Shown here in pieces: positions 34,469 to 42,972 of a stretch of 64,000 nt of DNA (its first letter is position 1; each line of letters starts with the position of its first letter). The notes under the pieces are model-generated. The model was not told the origin of the DNA. It made no database searches and worked only from the letters and a program-made list of their open reading frames with translations. The stretch is from Zobellia uliginosa (GTDB lineage: Bacteria; Bacteroidota; Bacteroidia; Flavobacteriales; Flavobacteriaceae): NCBI RefSeq assembly GCF_900156625.1, contig NZ_FTOB01000004.1, positions 844,672 through 908,671 of the forward strand, given 5' to 3'. Both the position numbers and the translations under genes were made by a program.

Positions 34469-34984
34469 GTGAAAATAGTATTGTTAGGATATATGGGGAG
34501 TGGTAAGAGTACCATTGGTAAAATATTGGCCCATAAAAGAAACTTGGAATTCATAGATCTTGACCATTACATTGAACAGGCCGAAAATATGTCGGTTTCA
34601 GATATCTTTAAAATAAGGGGGGAGCTCTATTTCAGAAAAAAGGAACATCAATACCTGAACGAGGTACTTGATCAAAAAGATGATTTTGTACTGTCGCTCG
34701 GCGGTGGGACCCCTTGTTATGGCGACAATATGAAATCGATTGCTGAAAAAACGGAGAATACCTTCTACTTAAAAGTTTCGATTTCCGAATTGACCAAACG
34801 CCTCTTAAAAGAGAAAGATGAACGCCCATTGGTCAAGAACATAGCCGAAGACGAGCTTCCCGAGTTTATCGGCAAGCACCTGTTCGAACGAAACCAATTT
34901 TATAGCCTGGCCCGCAAGGTCATTACCTGCGATACCAAAGACGTAAAAGATATTGTGGAAGAAATAAATGCTGCCCTAGTCTAG
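34469..34984 (+). CDS. aroK: Shikimate kinase
   Basis: The start is GTG at 34469 and gives 171 residues opening VKIVLLGYMGSGKST, the usual family N-terminus. An in-frame TTG at 34424 would add 15 unusual residues. Walker A GYMGSGKST (7-15), shikimate-binding DLDHYIE and SLGGGTPCYGDN, and lid DERPL are all present. It phosphorylates shikimate at the 3-OH with ATP in the chorismate pathway. Its stop overlaps the end of the convergent phosphoribosyltransferase gene by 9 bases. Confidence 0.93.
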   Translation: MKIVLLGYMGSGKSTIGKILAHKRNLEFIDLDHYIEQAENMSVSDIFKIRGELYFRKKEHQYLNEVLDQKDDFVLSLGGGTPCYGDNMKSIAEKTENTFYLKVSISELTKRLLKEKDERPLVKNIAEDELPEFIGKHLFERNQFYSLARKVITCDTKDVKDIVEEINAALV

Positions 34985-35473
34985 GTAGACCATATCGTTT
35001 TTGGACTGAAATTTCACGTGTACATGTTCTTGTAGGGAGGTCGATAGGGAAATGCCCTTGTAATCGGCTTTCACGGGATATTTTTTATGGTTTCTGTTGA
35101 CTAGCACCGCCGTCTTAAGTTGTTTGACAGGGGTTTTTAGAAAATGGTGAACGCCGTAAATGAGCGTGGTGCCCGAGTTTAGGACATCGTCGACCAGAAC
35201 AATGGATTTGTCTTGGTATTCCGATTCCGGGATCGAGGTTTTTACGCCACTTCGCAACGGGTCCTTTTTGTCCATTATTACCTTGCAGAGCGTGATTTCG
35301 GCATCGGTGACTTTCTCAAGTACCTTTTGTAATTTTTTTGCAAAATTGAGGCCCCCGCCATCAATGCCGGCTATAATAATTTCCTTTTCTTCAACATTGG
35401 CCTCGTAAATCTGGTAGGCAATGCGTTCTATTTTATATTGGATCTGCTGGTGCGTAAGTATTTTGTTTTCCAT
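34976..35473 (-). CDS. Phosphoribosyltransferase-family protein (PyrR-like)
   Basis: The 165-residue protein has the PRPP-binding signature SIVLVDDVLNSGTTL (90-104) and the loop of type I PRTases, with IIIAGIDGGGLNFAKKL in front. The overall length and order recall PyrR/uracil PRTase or hypoxanthine PRTases; the base specificity is not clear from motifs. An exact -7 motif TATATTTG lies at 35499-35492 on the minus strand, 18 bases before the ATG. The 3' end overlaps aroK (convergent). Confidence 0.85.
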   Translation of the reverse strand: MENKILTHQQIQYKIERIAYQIYEANVEEKEIIIAGIDGGGLNFAKKLQKVLEKVTDAEITLCKVIMDKKDPLRSGVKTSIPESEYQDKSIVLVDDVLNSGTTLIYGVHHFLKTPVKQLKTAVLVNRNHKKYPVKADYKGISLSTSLQEHVHVKFQSKNDMVYLD

Positions 35474-35491
35474 AAACGGGTATTTTCATTT

Positions 35492-35499
35492 CAAATATA
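35492..35499 (-). promoter_or_regulatory. -7 element of the PRTase gene
   Basis: Exact TATATTTG on the minus strand, 18 bases before the ATG. No TTG at 17-23 bases is seen, so only half of the promoter matches consensus. Confidence 0.5.
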
Positions 35500-35526
35500 G
35501 CCAACCAAGGGCAAACCTGCCTGTTT

Positions 35527-35928
35527 TTATTCTTTTTGGACAAAATCGTCGGGAGCGGCTTCGGGGTCGTCTAGGTACTCTTCAATATCGCGACGGTCTT
35601 TTTTGGTAGGCCTTCCCGTTCCTTTCTTTCGGTAGTGTTCCTTGGCCTGTTTTAAAAGTTCGTTATGTTCAAAAGCTTCTTTTGGGGTGGTGTCCTTTCT
35701 GTAAATATCCACCAATTTGGCACCGACCCGGCTTTTCGGGGTGTCCAAAACCGTAAGTTGAAGGTTGATCTGGTCTTTACGTACTATTATTTTATCCATA
35801 GGGTAGACCTCACGGGAAGGTTTGACCACTTGGTCGTTAACTCTTACCTGACCTTTTTTACAGGCCGTAGAAGCCATGTTCCGGGTCTTAAAATAACGGG
35901 TGCTCCACAAGTACTTGTCAATTCGCAT
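35527..35928 (-). CDS. hslR: S4-domain RNA-binding protein, Hsp15-like
   Basis: The 133-residue protein opens with an S4 domain (MRIDKYLWSTRYFKTRNMAS, then CKKGQVRVNDQVVKPSREV). The Arg-Ile-Asp-Lys-Tyr-Leu-Trp start and the basic tail GTGRPTKKDRRDIEEYL match HslR/Hsp15. That protein binds the 50S subunit carrying a nascent chain after premature release and helps recycle it. It lies upstream of the PRTase gene on the same strand and diverges from an FKBP-type lipoprotein. Confidence 0.9.
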   Translation of the reverse strand: MRIDKYLWSTRYFKTRNMASTACKKGQVRVNDQVVKPSREVYPMDKIIVRKDQINLQLTVLDTPKSRVGAKLVDIYRKDTTPKEAFEHNELLKQAKEHYRKKGTGRPTKKDRRDIEEYLDDPEAAPDDFVQKE

Positions 35929-36011
35929 AACTATTAAAAATCTTTGTTAAGGCTCTCTACAAAAATAAGGGAAAATTGTATCTTGCCGGCTGTAAAAATG
36001 AATTGATGATA

Positions 36012-36923
36012 ATGAATCGAATAGTTGCCTTGTCGGCGTTGGTAGTTGTACTATGGTCTTGTAATAACGATGATGGAGGTGTCACGATAGAACCGCCAAG
36101 ACCTCTGACCGAGGTTTTGAGTGAAGATGAAGTTAAGATTCAGGAATATCTTAAAACGCATTATTACAATTATGCCGAATTCGAAAACCCCACCGAAGAT
36201 TTTGATTATAAGATCAAAGTGATGGAAATAGGGGAGGGCGATACCGATGTGATTCCCTTGATCGATCAAGTGAAATCAAAATCGGTAACGGTTACGGCCA
36301 CTACAGAGGAAGGGGAAGAAGAGTTGGCCCATACCTACTATTATTTGGTGGCAAAGGAAGGCGTTGGGGAATCTCCTACGGTAGCGGATTCTACTTTTGT
36401 GAAATACGAGGGAACCTTGTTGGACGGAACACGCTTTGATGGAGCGGATAGTTATTCGTGGCAATATCTACCCCGTTTTTTAAGGGGGTATGCCGAAGGT
36501 GTTTCACATTTGAAGTCGGGGGGAGCGGTTGTAGAGAACGAAGACGGTACGTATACGATAAGCGATGCAGGTGTAGGGATGGTAATCATGCCCTCAGGCC
36601 TAGCTTATTATAATAGTACCCCTAGTGTTTTGATCCCTACCTATTCGCCTTTGGTCTTTACTTTGGAGTTGGGTGTTTTTGTAAAGGATACCGATTATGA
36701 TGGAGATGGCGTGCCGTCTATCATGGAGGACCTGAACAATGATGGGAACCTGAACAACGATGATACCGATGGTGATGGATTACCGGATCACCAAGACAGT
36801 GATGACGATAATGACGGGGTGTTGACAAGCGATGAAATTGAAGTGGACGGAGAGGGTAATGTTACTTTTCCTGACGCCGATGGCGATAACATACCGGATT
36901 ATCTAGATTCCGATACAAAATAG
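36012..36923 (+). CDS. FKBP-type peptidyl-prolyl isomerase-like lipoprotein with calcium-binding repeats
   Basis: The start at ATG 36012 (MNRIVALSALVVVLWSC) gives 303 residues; ATG 36006 and TTG 35976 are alternatives. The lipobox Cys is followed by NNDDGG, matching the acidic surface-export signal of flavobacterial lipoproteins. Residues of about 110-230 resemble an FKBP domain (VKYEGTLLDGTRFD, GYAEGVSHLKSGG, MPSGLAYYN, LVFTLELGVF). Residues of about 235-303 hold Asp-rich thrombospondin-type-3 repeats (DTDYDGDGVPS, DTDGDGLPDHQDSDDD) expected to bind calcium. It may fold or stabilise surface proteins. A convergent terminator follows. Confidence 0.85.
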   Translation: MNRIVALSALVVVLWSCNNDDGGVTIEPPRPLTEVLSEDEVKIQEYLKTHYYNYAEFENPTEDFDYKIKVMEIGEGDTDVIPLIDQVKSKSVTVTATTEEGEEELAHTYYYLVAKEGVGESPTVADSTFVKYEGTLLDGTRFDGADSYSWQYLPRFLRGYAEGVSHLKSGGAVVENEDGTYTISDAGVGMVIMPSGLAYYNSTPSVLIPTYSPLVFTLELGVFVKDTDYDGDGVPSIMEDLNNDGNLNNDDTDGDGLPDHQDSDDDNDGVLTSDEIEVDGEGNVTFPDADGDNIPDYLDSDTK

Positions 36924-36945
36924 AAAGGCGATACTATTGCCAATA

Positions 36946-36985
36946 AAAAAGAAAGCCCGAAACACATGTTTCGGGCTTTCTTTTT
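36946..36985. terminator. Bidirectional terminator between convergent genes
   Basis: AAAGAAAGCCCGAAACA and TGTTTCGGGCTTTCTTT form a near-perfect 17-pair stem over a 2-base loop with A- and T-runs at the ends. It serves the FKBP lipoprotein gene and the leftward outer-membrane gene. Confidence 0.92.
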
Positions 36986-37004
36986 ATGGAATCTGTTCCT
37001 TTCC

Positions 37005-37598
37005 TTATAAAGTCAAAGACAAACTAACGATCAACTGGTCAGGTCTCGCATCTACGCGACTTGGACCTAGTTCGGTGATGTTGGTGTTGATAAAGGTAGC
37101 TTCGTTGCTGTTAAAGCCTCTTTCGTACCGAATATCGATACCCAACTTGCCTAGGTCTACACCGGCTCCGATATTGGCACCTACACTAAAGTCGTTTTCA
37201 ATATCGTCTATACTGATACCGTCAAATTCGGTATCTAGGATATACTGGAACGACGGTCCGGCAAATACGTGTAAGGGACCTACGACCTTGATGCCTACCA
37301 ACAAAGGCATGTCTAACTTACTGATGTCGAACTTGTCTCCGTTGTAATCGGACTTTGTTTTGGTGTACATCAATTCGGGTCTGAAGTAAATACGGCTTAT
37401 GCCGATTTTTCCAAATAATCCCAAATGGTATCCCATGTTTCGGTCAGGGTCTCTGGCCGCATCCCCAATGGATTCAAAATAGTCTCCATTGGCACTGTAG
37501 TTCAGGCCGGCTTTTACACCGATTTCTACCAAATCTTTTTGCGAAAATGCAGCGATGCTTACCAAGGCAAAAACCGCTGTAAGGAGTGTTCTTCTCAT
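37005..37598 (-). CDS. Outer-membrane beta-barrel protein (PorT/OMP_b-brl family)
   Basis: The 197-residue protein has a signal peptide (MRRTLLTAVFALVSIAAFSQ). It has alternating beta-barrel strands (EIGVKAGLNYSANGDYFES, YHLGLFGKIGI, IYFRPELMYTK, GANIGAGVDLGKLGIDIRYERG) and ends in a typical LIVSLSLTL strand. This is the small 8-strand OMP_b-brl/PorT type. Specific role unknown. It is leftward and followed by a bidirectional terminator. Confidence 0.85.
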   Translation of the reverse strand: MRRTLLTAVFALVSIAAFSQKDLVEIGVKAGLNYSANGDYFESIGDAARDPDRNMGYHLGLFGKIGISRIYFRPELMYTKTKSDYNGDKFDISKLDMPLLVGIKVVGPLHVFAGPSFQYILDTEFDGISIDDIENDFSVGANIGAGVDLGKLGIDIRYERGFNSNEATFINTNITELGPSRVDARPDQLIVSLSLTL

Positions 37599-37645
37599 AT
37601 GTTCTCGTTTTTAATACCACAACAGTATCAAAAACGATACCATTG

Positions 37646-38599
37646 TTATTTCCTTTTCAATACCCTTAAAACGGCCTTCTCAATAGCTTTATTGTTTAGT
37701 CCGTACTTCTCCATAAGTTGTTCTGGGGTACCACTTTCGCCAAAAGTATCTTGCGTTGCAACGAACTCTTGAGGTGTAGGATGCTGAACTGTAAGGGTTC
37801 TGGCCACTGTTTCCCCGAGTCCGCCCAAGTAATTGTGTTCTTCGGCAGTTACGATGCAACCGGTTTTTTTAACTGATTTTAACACCGCTTCCTCATCAAA
37901 GGGTTTGATGGTGTGGATATTGATGACCTCTGCTGAAATTCCTTGTTCTTCCAGTTTTTCCGCAGCGATCAAAGCTTCCCATACCAAGTGACCTGTGGCA
38001 ACTATGGTTACATCGGTACCTTCGCTTAACATTACGGCCTTACCGATTTCGAATTTTTGGTCGACCGGGGTAAAGTTGGCTACTTTTGGTCGGCCAAAGC
38101 GCAAGTATACAGGTCCGTCATATTCGGCGATCGCCAAAGTAGCGGCTTTCGTTTGGTTGTAGTCACATGGGTTGATGACCGTCATGCCCGGAAGCATTTT
38201 CATCATACCGATATCCTCTAAAATCTGGTGGGTGGCGCCATCTTCACCAAGGGTTACACCAGCGTGAGAAGCACATATTTTTACGTTCTTTCCGGAGTAG
38301 GCGATAGACTGACGGATCTGGTCGTAAACCCTACCTGTGGCAAAGTTGGCGAATGTACTGGCAAAAGGAATCTTTCCACCAATGGTAAGTCCGGCTGCGA
38401 TACCCATCATGTTGGCTTCGGCTATACCTATTTGAAAGAATCTCTCGGGATTCTCGTCAATAAAAGGTTGTATTTTTAAAGAACCTACTAAATCGGCACA
38501 AAGGGCTACTACATTAGGGTTGGTTCTTCCCAACTCGGTCATGGCGTCTCCATAGCCACTTCTAGTATCGTTTTTTCCTTGATCTATATATTTTGTCAT
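37646..38599 (-). CDS. Transketolase, C-terminal subunit
   Basis: The 317-residue protein corresponds to the pyrimidine-binding and C-terminal domains of transketolase. It opens DTRSGYGDAMTELGRTNPNV with GRTN..V.ALCADL, followed by RFFQIGIAEANMMGIAAGL (catalytic Glu in IAEANM) and CASHAGVTLGEDGATHQ. It forms the active enzyme with the subunit at 38661, whose stop is 61 bases upstream. Transketolase moves two-carbon units in the pentose phosphate pathway with thiamine diphosphate. Confidence 0.93.
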   Translation of the reverse strand: MTKYIDQGKNDTRSGYGDAMTELGRTNPNVVALCADLVGSLKIQPFIDENPERFFQIGIAEANMMGIAAGLTIGGKIPFASTFANFATGRVYDQIRQSIAYSGKNVKICASHAGVTLGEDGATHQILEDIGMMKMLPGMTVINPCDYNQTKAATLAIAEYDGPVYLRFGRPKVANFTPVDQKFEIGKAVMLSEGTDVTIVATGHLVWEALIAAEKLEEQGISAEVINIHTIKPFDEEAVLKSVKKTGCIVTAEEHNYLGGLGETVARTLTVQHPTPQEFVATQDTFGESGTPEQLMEKYGLNNKAIEKAVLRVLKRK

Positions 38600-38660
38600 T
38601 TTATTCAGTTTTTGTCGTTTCCGAGGCGGAAAGCTAAAATTTTAAGATAGTTTCGGAATT

Positions 38661-39506
38661 TTAATAATCACCTAAGGTTTCAGGGTTCTGGCTTAAAGCG
38701 TTCGCTAATTGCTCATCGCTAGGTGCTTTACCGTGCCATGCGTGGGTGTGCATCATAAAATCTACACCGTTGCCCATCATGGTATCTAGAATGATACATA
38801 CGGGTTTTCCTTTTCCTGTTCTGCTCTTGGCCTCGTTCAATCCGTTGATTATGGCTTCAAGGTTGTTGCCTTCGGCTACTTCAAGAACATCCCATCCGAA
38901 AACTTCGAACTTCTCTTTTAGGTTTCCTAAAGGAAGTACTTCTTCGGTAGGGCCGTCGATCTGTTGTCCGTTCCTATCTATGGTAGAGATCAAGTTGTCT
39001 ACTTTATTTCCTGCAGCGTACATAATGGCTTCCCAGTTTTGGCCTTCCTGTAATTCCCCATCACCGTGAAGACTATAGACCAAATGGTCGTCTCCGTTCA
39101 ATTTCTTGGCCAATGCCGCACCGATCGCTACAGACATTCCTTGACCTAAAGATCCCGATGCTACACGGACCCCTGGTAGGCCTTCGTGGGTAGTCGGGTG
39201 TCCTTGAAGACGGGAGTTCAATAAACGGAAGGTGTTCAATTCTTCCACGGGAAAGTACCCCTTTCTTGCCAAAACACTGTAAAATACAGGTGATATGTGA
39301 CCGTTTGAAAGAAAGAAAAGGTCTTCGTCCTTACCGTCCATATCAAAACCTTCTTTAAGGTCCATTACTTCATTGTAAAGCGCGACCAAAAATTCGGTAC
39401 AGCCCAAAGACCCCCCTGGGTGACCTGAATTTACCTTGTGTACCATGCGTAGAATATCCCTTCGGGTCTGTACTACGATATCTTGTAGTTCGTCTAATTT
39501 TGCCAT
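38661..39506 (-). CDS. Transketolase, N-terminal (thiamine diphosphate-binding) subunit
   Basis: The start at ATG 39506 (MAKLDELQDIVVQ) gives 281 residues; a TTG at 39548 overlaps the promoter and is rejected. ThDP motifs include VNSGHPGGSLGCTEFLVALY, SNGHISPVFYS, ASGSLGQGMSVAIGAA and the GDGELQEGQNWEA Mg-ThDP motif. It is the N-terminal half, with the C-terminal half encoded next. Bacteria with two-gene transketolase are known, so the split is not a frameshift. The promoter lies 28 bases upstream of the ATG. Confidence 0.94.
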   Translation of the reverse strand: MAKLDELQDIVVQTRRDILRMVHKVNSGHPGGSLGCTEFLVALYNEVMDLKEGFDMDGKDEDLFFLSNGHISPVFYSVLARKGYFPVEELNTFRLLNSRLQGHPTTHEGLPGVRVASGSLGQGMSVAIGAALAKKLNGDDHLVYSLHGDGELQEGQNWEAIMYAAGNKVDNLISTIDRNGQQIDGPTEEVLPLGNLKEKFEVFGWDVLEVAEGNNLEAIINGLNEAKSRTGKGKPVCIILDTMMGNGVDFMMHTHAWHGKAPSDEQLANALSQNPETLGDY

Positions 39507-39533
39507 TTGTAAATGTTCGTTTTTAGTAGTTTT

Positions 39534-39564
39534 CAAATGTAATCGCAATCTTTTGGGAATACAA
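39534..39564 (-). promoter_or_regulatory. Promoter of the transketolase genes
   Basis: On the minus strand TTG (39564-39562), a 20-base spacer and exact TACATTTG (39541-39534). It supports the ATG at 39506 as the start. Confidence 0.8.
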
Positions 39565-39772
39565 ATCGCACCTTGTTTATTTTTGCCCTCAAATCAAAAA
39601 AAGAGTGATAAAAGCAACAGTTGGCAAGGTTTTATGCCAGAGCCGTTTATTTGGATGGAATTTGTTGAAAGAGAGAGGTAAGGGAAGTGAAAAAGCTAGA
39701 TTCGGTAGTTGGAAACCCGGGTATAGGACAAACTTTATTTTTTCCTTAGGGCTTTTATGCTAGGCAGTTGTT

Positions 39773-39780
39773 TATCTTTG
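39773..39780 (+). promoter_or_regulatory. -7 element of tgt
   Basis: Exact TATCTTTG, 18 bases before the TTG start at 39798. No TTG at the right distance is visible. An upstream TTG frame start at 39768 would lie in front of this element and cannot be transcribed from it. Confidence 0.6.
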
Positions 39781-39797
39781 CGCCCATAAATACTATT

Positions 39798-40928
39798 TTG
39801 AAGTTTACCTTACATCATACAGACCCTAAGAGTAAAGCCCGTGCCGGAACCATGGTTACCGATCACGGCGTAATAGAAACACCCATATTCATGCCGGTAG
39901 GTACCGTTGCTTCGGTGAAAAGTGTGCACCAGCGTGAATTGAAGGAAGATATCAATCCCGATATTATTTTGGGAAATACCTATCACCTTTTCCTTCGGCC
40001 CAAGACGGAAATTCTAAAGAAGGCCGGGGGACTCCATAAGTTTATGGGGTGGGATAGGAACATCCTTACCGACAGTGGGGGGTATCAAGTGTATTCCCTT
40101 TCGGGCAATCGTAAGATAAAGGAAGAAGGGGTAAAGTTTAAGTCGCATATTGACGGTACGACCCATCTTTTTACACCGGAAAACGTAATGGAAATACAGC
40201 GTGTCATTGGGGCCGATATCATTATGGCCTTTGACGAATGTACGCCTTATCCATGCGATTATCGCTATGCCGAACGGTCTATGCATATGACCCACAGGTG
40301 GCTGGAGCGGTGTATAACGCACTTAAAAAAGACCCCTTTTGAATATGATTATTCACAGGCGTTTTTCCCGATAGTACAGGGTTCTACCTATACCGATCTA
40401 AGAAAACGCTCGGCCGAGTATATCGCCGGGGTAGGGGCCGAAGGCAATGCCATCGGTGGCCTGTCCGTTGGTGAGCCTGCCGAGGAAATGTACGCTATGA
40501 CCGAGGTGGTCTGCGAAATATTGCCCGAAGACAAGCCGAGATACCTGATGGGGGTAGGTACGCCTATCAATATTTTGGAGAACATTGCCTTGGGAATCGA
40601 TATGTTTGATTGTGTAATGCCTACGAGAAATGCGCGAAACGGAATGTTGTTTACGGCCCATGGAACGATTAATATAAAGAACAAGAAGTGGGAAGATGAT
40701 TTTTCTCCCGTCGATGAAATGGGGATTACCTTTGTAGACCTAGAGTATTCAAAGGCCTATTTGCGCCATTTGTTCGTAGCTAAGGAGTATTTGGGCAAGC
40801 AAATAGCCACTATTCACAACCTGGGATTCTATCTTTGGTTGGTTCGTGAAGCTCGAAAGCATATTTTAGCAGGAGATTTTACCGAATGGAAAGACCGTAT
40901 GGTGAAACAAATGGATAAACGATTGTAG
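39798..40928 (+). CDS. tgt: tRNA-guanine transglycosylase lacking the usual zinc cysteines
   Basis: The start is TTG at 39798, giving 376 residues opening (M)KFTLHHTDPKSKARAG as in other Tgt proteins. DSGGYQVYSL (D92), the GGLSVGEP loop and the nucleophile segment GIDMFDCVMPTRNARNG are intact. It exchanges guanine for preQ1 at tRNA position 34. In the usual zinc motif CxCxxC the three Cys are replaced by Gly309, Thr311 and Asp314 (SPVDEMGITFVDLEYSKAYL), while the His340 ligand in TIHNLGF remains. I recall similar sequences in Flavobacteriia, so this may be a clade trait. The stop overlaps the lptG start by one base. Confidence 0.93.
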   Translation: MKFTLHHTDPKSKARAGTMVTDHGVIETPIFMPVGTVASVKSVHQRELKEDINPDIILGNTYHLFLRPKTEILKKAGGLHKFMGWDRNILTDSGGYQVYSLSGNRKIKEEGVKFKSHIDGTTHLFTPENVMEIQRVIGADIIMAFDECTPYPCDYRYAERSMHMTHRWLERCITHLKKTPFEYDYSQAFFPIVQGSTYTDLRKRSAEYIAGVGAEGNAIGGLSVGEPAEEMYAMTEVVCEILPEDKPRYLMGVGTPINILENIALGIDMFDCVMPTRNARNGMLFTAHGTINIKNKKWEDDFSPVDEMGITFVDLEYSKAYLRHLFVAKEYLGKQIATIHNLGFYLWLVREARKHILAGDFTEWKDRMVKQMDKRL

Positions 40929-42010
40929 TGCTTACCATATTAGATAAATATATACTTAAGCGATATTTGGTCACTTTCTCGGTGATGATCTTGCTATTCA
41001 TCCCTATCGGTATCATGGCCCATTTGGCCGAGCAGATAGGAAAGATGCAGGCCAACGAAGCTCCGTTGGATGAAATACTCGTCTATTTTGGAAACTTTAC
41101 CATCTACATAGGAAGTCTTCTATTTCCTATTTTCCTCTTTCTGTCTATAATTTTCTTTACCTCTAAATTGGCGGGAAATACAGAAATTGTGGCCATTCTT
41201 AGTTCAGGTGTGTCGTACTCTAGATTCTTGCGCCCCTATATTATTGGTGCCTCTATTATTGCGGTAATTATGTTTGTCATGGGTATGTTTATAGTACCTA
41301 ATGCTAGCAAGGGTTTTAACGAGTTTAAATACAAGTATCTTAAGAAAGGAAAACAAGACCGGGTGACCAATAATATTTTTACGCAATTGAATGCAAATGA
41401 CTTCATTTACGTAAGTAGCTTTGACCCCGCGCGCCAAATCGGCTATAACTTTACCTTTGAGCGTTTTGATAAAGAGAACCAATTGAAGTTCAAGATATCG
41501 GCGGCCAATATCAGATGGGTGGAAAAAGACAGTGTCTATCGCCTCACCACGTATAAAAAGCGAAAAATCTATAACGATACGGCCCTAGTGGAAACCAAGC
41601 GCCGTTTAGACACCCTTTTTGCCTTTAATATAAGCGACCTTACGCCCGTGTCCTATGCCGCGGAAACCAAGAATATTTTTGAGCTCAATCGCTTTATCAA
41701 AGATCAGAAGCTCAAAGGGGCTTCCAATATCAATGCCTACGTTCTGGTGAAATATAAACGATGGGCCTTGCCGATAACGGCCTTTATCCTGACCATTATA
41801 GCGGTGGCCGTTTCCTCGGTAAAACGAAGGGGAGGTATGGGGATCAATCTGGCCTTTGGTATTATCGTGGCCTTTGTGTTCGTTTTCTTTGACAAGGTTT
41901 TTGGTACATTGGCCGAGCAATCGGGTTTTTCTCCCCTGTTGGCGGTATTGATCCCGAACATGCTTTTCGGTATTCTCGCGGTAGTGTTGCTGCAGAGGGC
42001 CAAACGATAA
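40928..42010 (+). CDS. lptG: LPS export permease, LptF/LptG family
   Basis: The start is GTG at 40928, sharing one base with the tgt TAG, giving 360 residues. Four or more N-terminal helices (ILDKYILKRYLVTFSVMILL) and two or more C-terminal helices flank a periplasmic beta-jellyroll of about residues 130-265 (FIYVSSFDPARQIGYNFTFE). The conserved ...SVKRRGGMGINLAFGI region is typical of LptG. It forms part of the ABC complex that extracts LPS from the inner membrane. Downstream is an EamA transporter, 20 bases away. Confidence 0.88.
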   Translation: MLTILDKYILKRYLVTFSVMILLFIPIGIMAHLAEQIGKMQANEAPLDEILVYFGNFTIYIGSLLFPIFLFLSIIFFTSKLAGNTEIVAILSSGVSYSRFLRPYIIGASIIAVIMFVMGMFIVPNASKGFNEFKYKYLKKGKQDRVTNNIFTQLNANDFIYVSSFDPARQIGYNFTFERFDKENQLKFKISAANIRWVEKDSVYRLTTYKKRKIYNDTALVETKRRLDTLFAFNISDLTPVSYAAETKNIFELNRFIKDQKLKGASNINAYVLVKYKRWALPITAFILTIIAVAVSSVKRRGGMGINLAFGIIVAFVFVFFDKVFGTLAEQSGFSPLLAVLIPNMLFGILAVVLLQRAKR

Positions 42011-42030
42011 TACGATAGCTATAAAAAGGC

Positions 42031-42924
42031 ATGGGGGCACAGCTCAAAAATTACCTGCATTTACATTTTATTGTCTTTATCTGGGGATTTACCGCGGTTT
42101 TGGGCAAGCTTATTACCCTTGATGCCATGCCTTTGGTGTGGTACCGTATGCTTATGGCGGCGGTGCTGATATTCTTCTACCTATTCGCTAAGCGGTATTC
42201 CTTAAAGGTAAGCCCTAAAATGCTTCTGGCCTTAATAGGTGCGGGAATTGTAATCGCCCTGCATTGGGTCACCTTCTTTATGGCCATAAAGGTGTCGAAT
42301 GTTTCCATAGCATTGGCCACGATGTCTACGGGGGCATTTTTTACGGCCTTGATCGAGCCGTTTTGGTATAAGCGAAAAATGATATGGTACGAGGTCGTAT
42401 TCGGTATCGTGGTAATGTTGGGCCTGTACATGATCTTTAAGGTCGATACCCAATACCTCTATGGTATTCTGATCGCGCTGGTGTCATCGTTTCTTTCGGC
42501 CCTTTTTTCAATGATCAACGGCAAGTTGATCCAAAAAGAGAAACCCTCGGTCATTTCTTTTTACGAGCTATTGAGCGGGGTGGGCCTGCTCAGTATATTT
42601 TTGGCCTTTCAAGGAAGTTTTAATGCCCGATTTTTTCAATTGTCGTCCGATGATCTGCTCTATCTGTTCATTTTGGCCTCGGTCTGTACGGCTTATGCAT
42701 TTATTGCCTCTGTGAAGATCTTAAAGTTTATAAGCCCTTATACCGTAATGCTTACCATTAATCTAGAGCCGGTCTACGGTATCGTTTTGGCCTTTTTGAT
42801 TTTAGGGGATTCGGAAAAAATGAACCCCCTGTTCTATTTGGGCGGAGGCATTATTCTGTTGACGGTTCTGGCCAATGGAATATTGAAAAATCGGAGAAGG
42901 TTTAAAAAACCCTTCAAGGGATAA
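42031..42924 (+). CDS. EamA/DMT-family transporter
   Basis: The 297-residue protein has about ten membrane helices arranged as two EamA repeats: HFIVFIWGFTAVLGKLITL (first) and LYGILIALVSSFLSALFSMINGK (second). LEPVYGIVLAFLILGD near residue 250 is the signature late helix. DMT exporters move small metabolites such as amino acids, nucleotides or amines; the substrate here is unknown. It shares strand and spacing with tgt and lptG and is followed by the accA promoter. Confidence 0.88.
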   Translation: MGAQLKNYLHLHFIVFIWGFTAVLGKLITLDAMPLVWYRMLMAAVLIFFYLFAKRYSLKVSPKMLLALIGAGIVIALHWVTFFMAIKVSNVSIALATMSTGAFFTALIEPFWYKRKMIWYEVVFGIVVMLGLYMIFKVDTQYLYGILIALVSSFLSALFSMINGKLIQKEKPSVISFYELLSGVGLLSIFLAFQGSFNARFFQLSSDDLLYLFILASVCTAYAFIASVKILKFISPYTVMLTINLEPVYGIVLAFLILGDSEKMNPLFYLGGGIILLTVLANGILKNRRRFKKPFKG

Positions 42925-42935
42925 GCTTAAAGTTC

Positions 42936-42943
42936 TATATTTG
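42936..42943 (+). promoter_or_regulatory. -7 element of accA
   Basis: Exact TATATTTG, 29 bases before the accA ATG. No TTG at 17-23 bases was found. Confidence 0.55.
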
Positions 42944-42972
42944 CCTATCAAACTAAACCTATTACACTACTA

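Noticed and set aside
37646..39506. Frameshifted transketolase
   Set aside because: Both halves are complete, with separate starts and stops and a 61-base gap. Two-gene transketolases are common.
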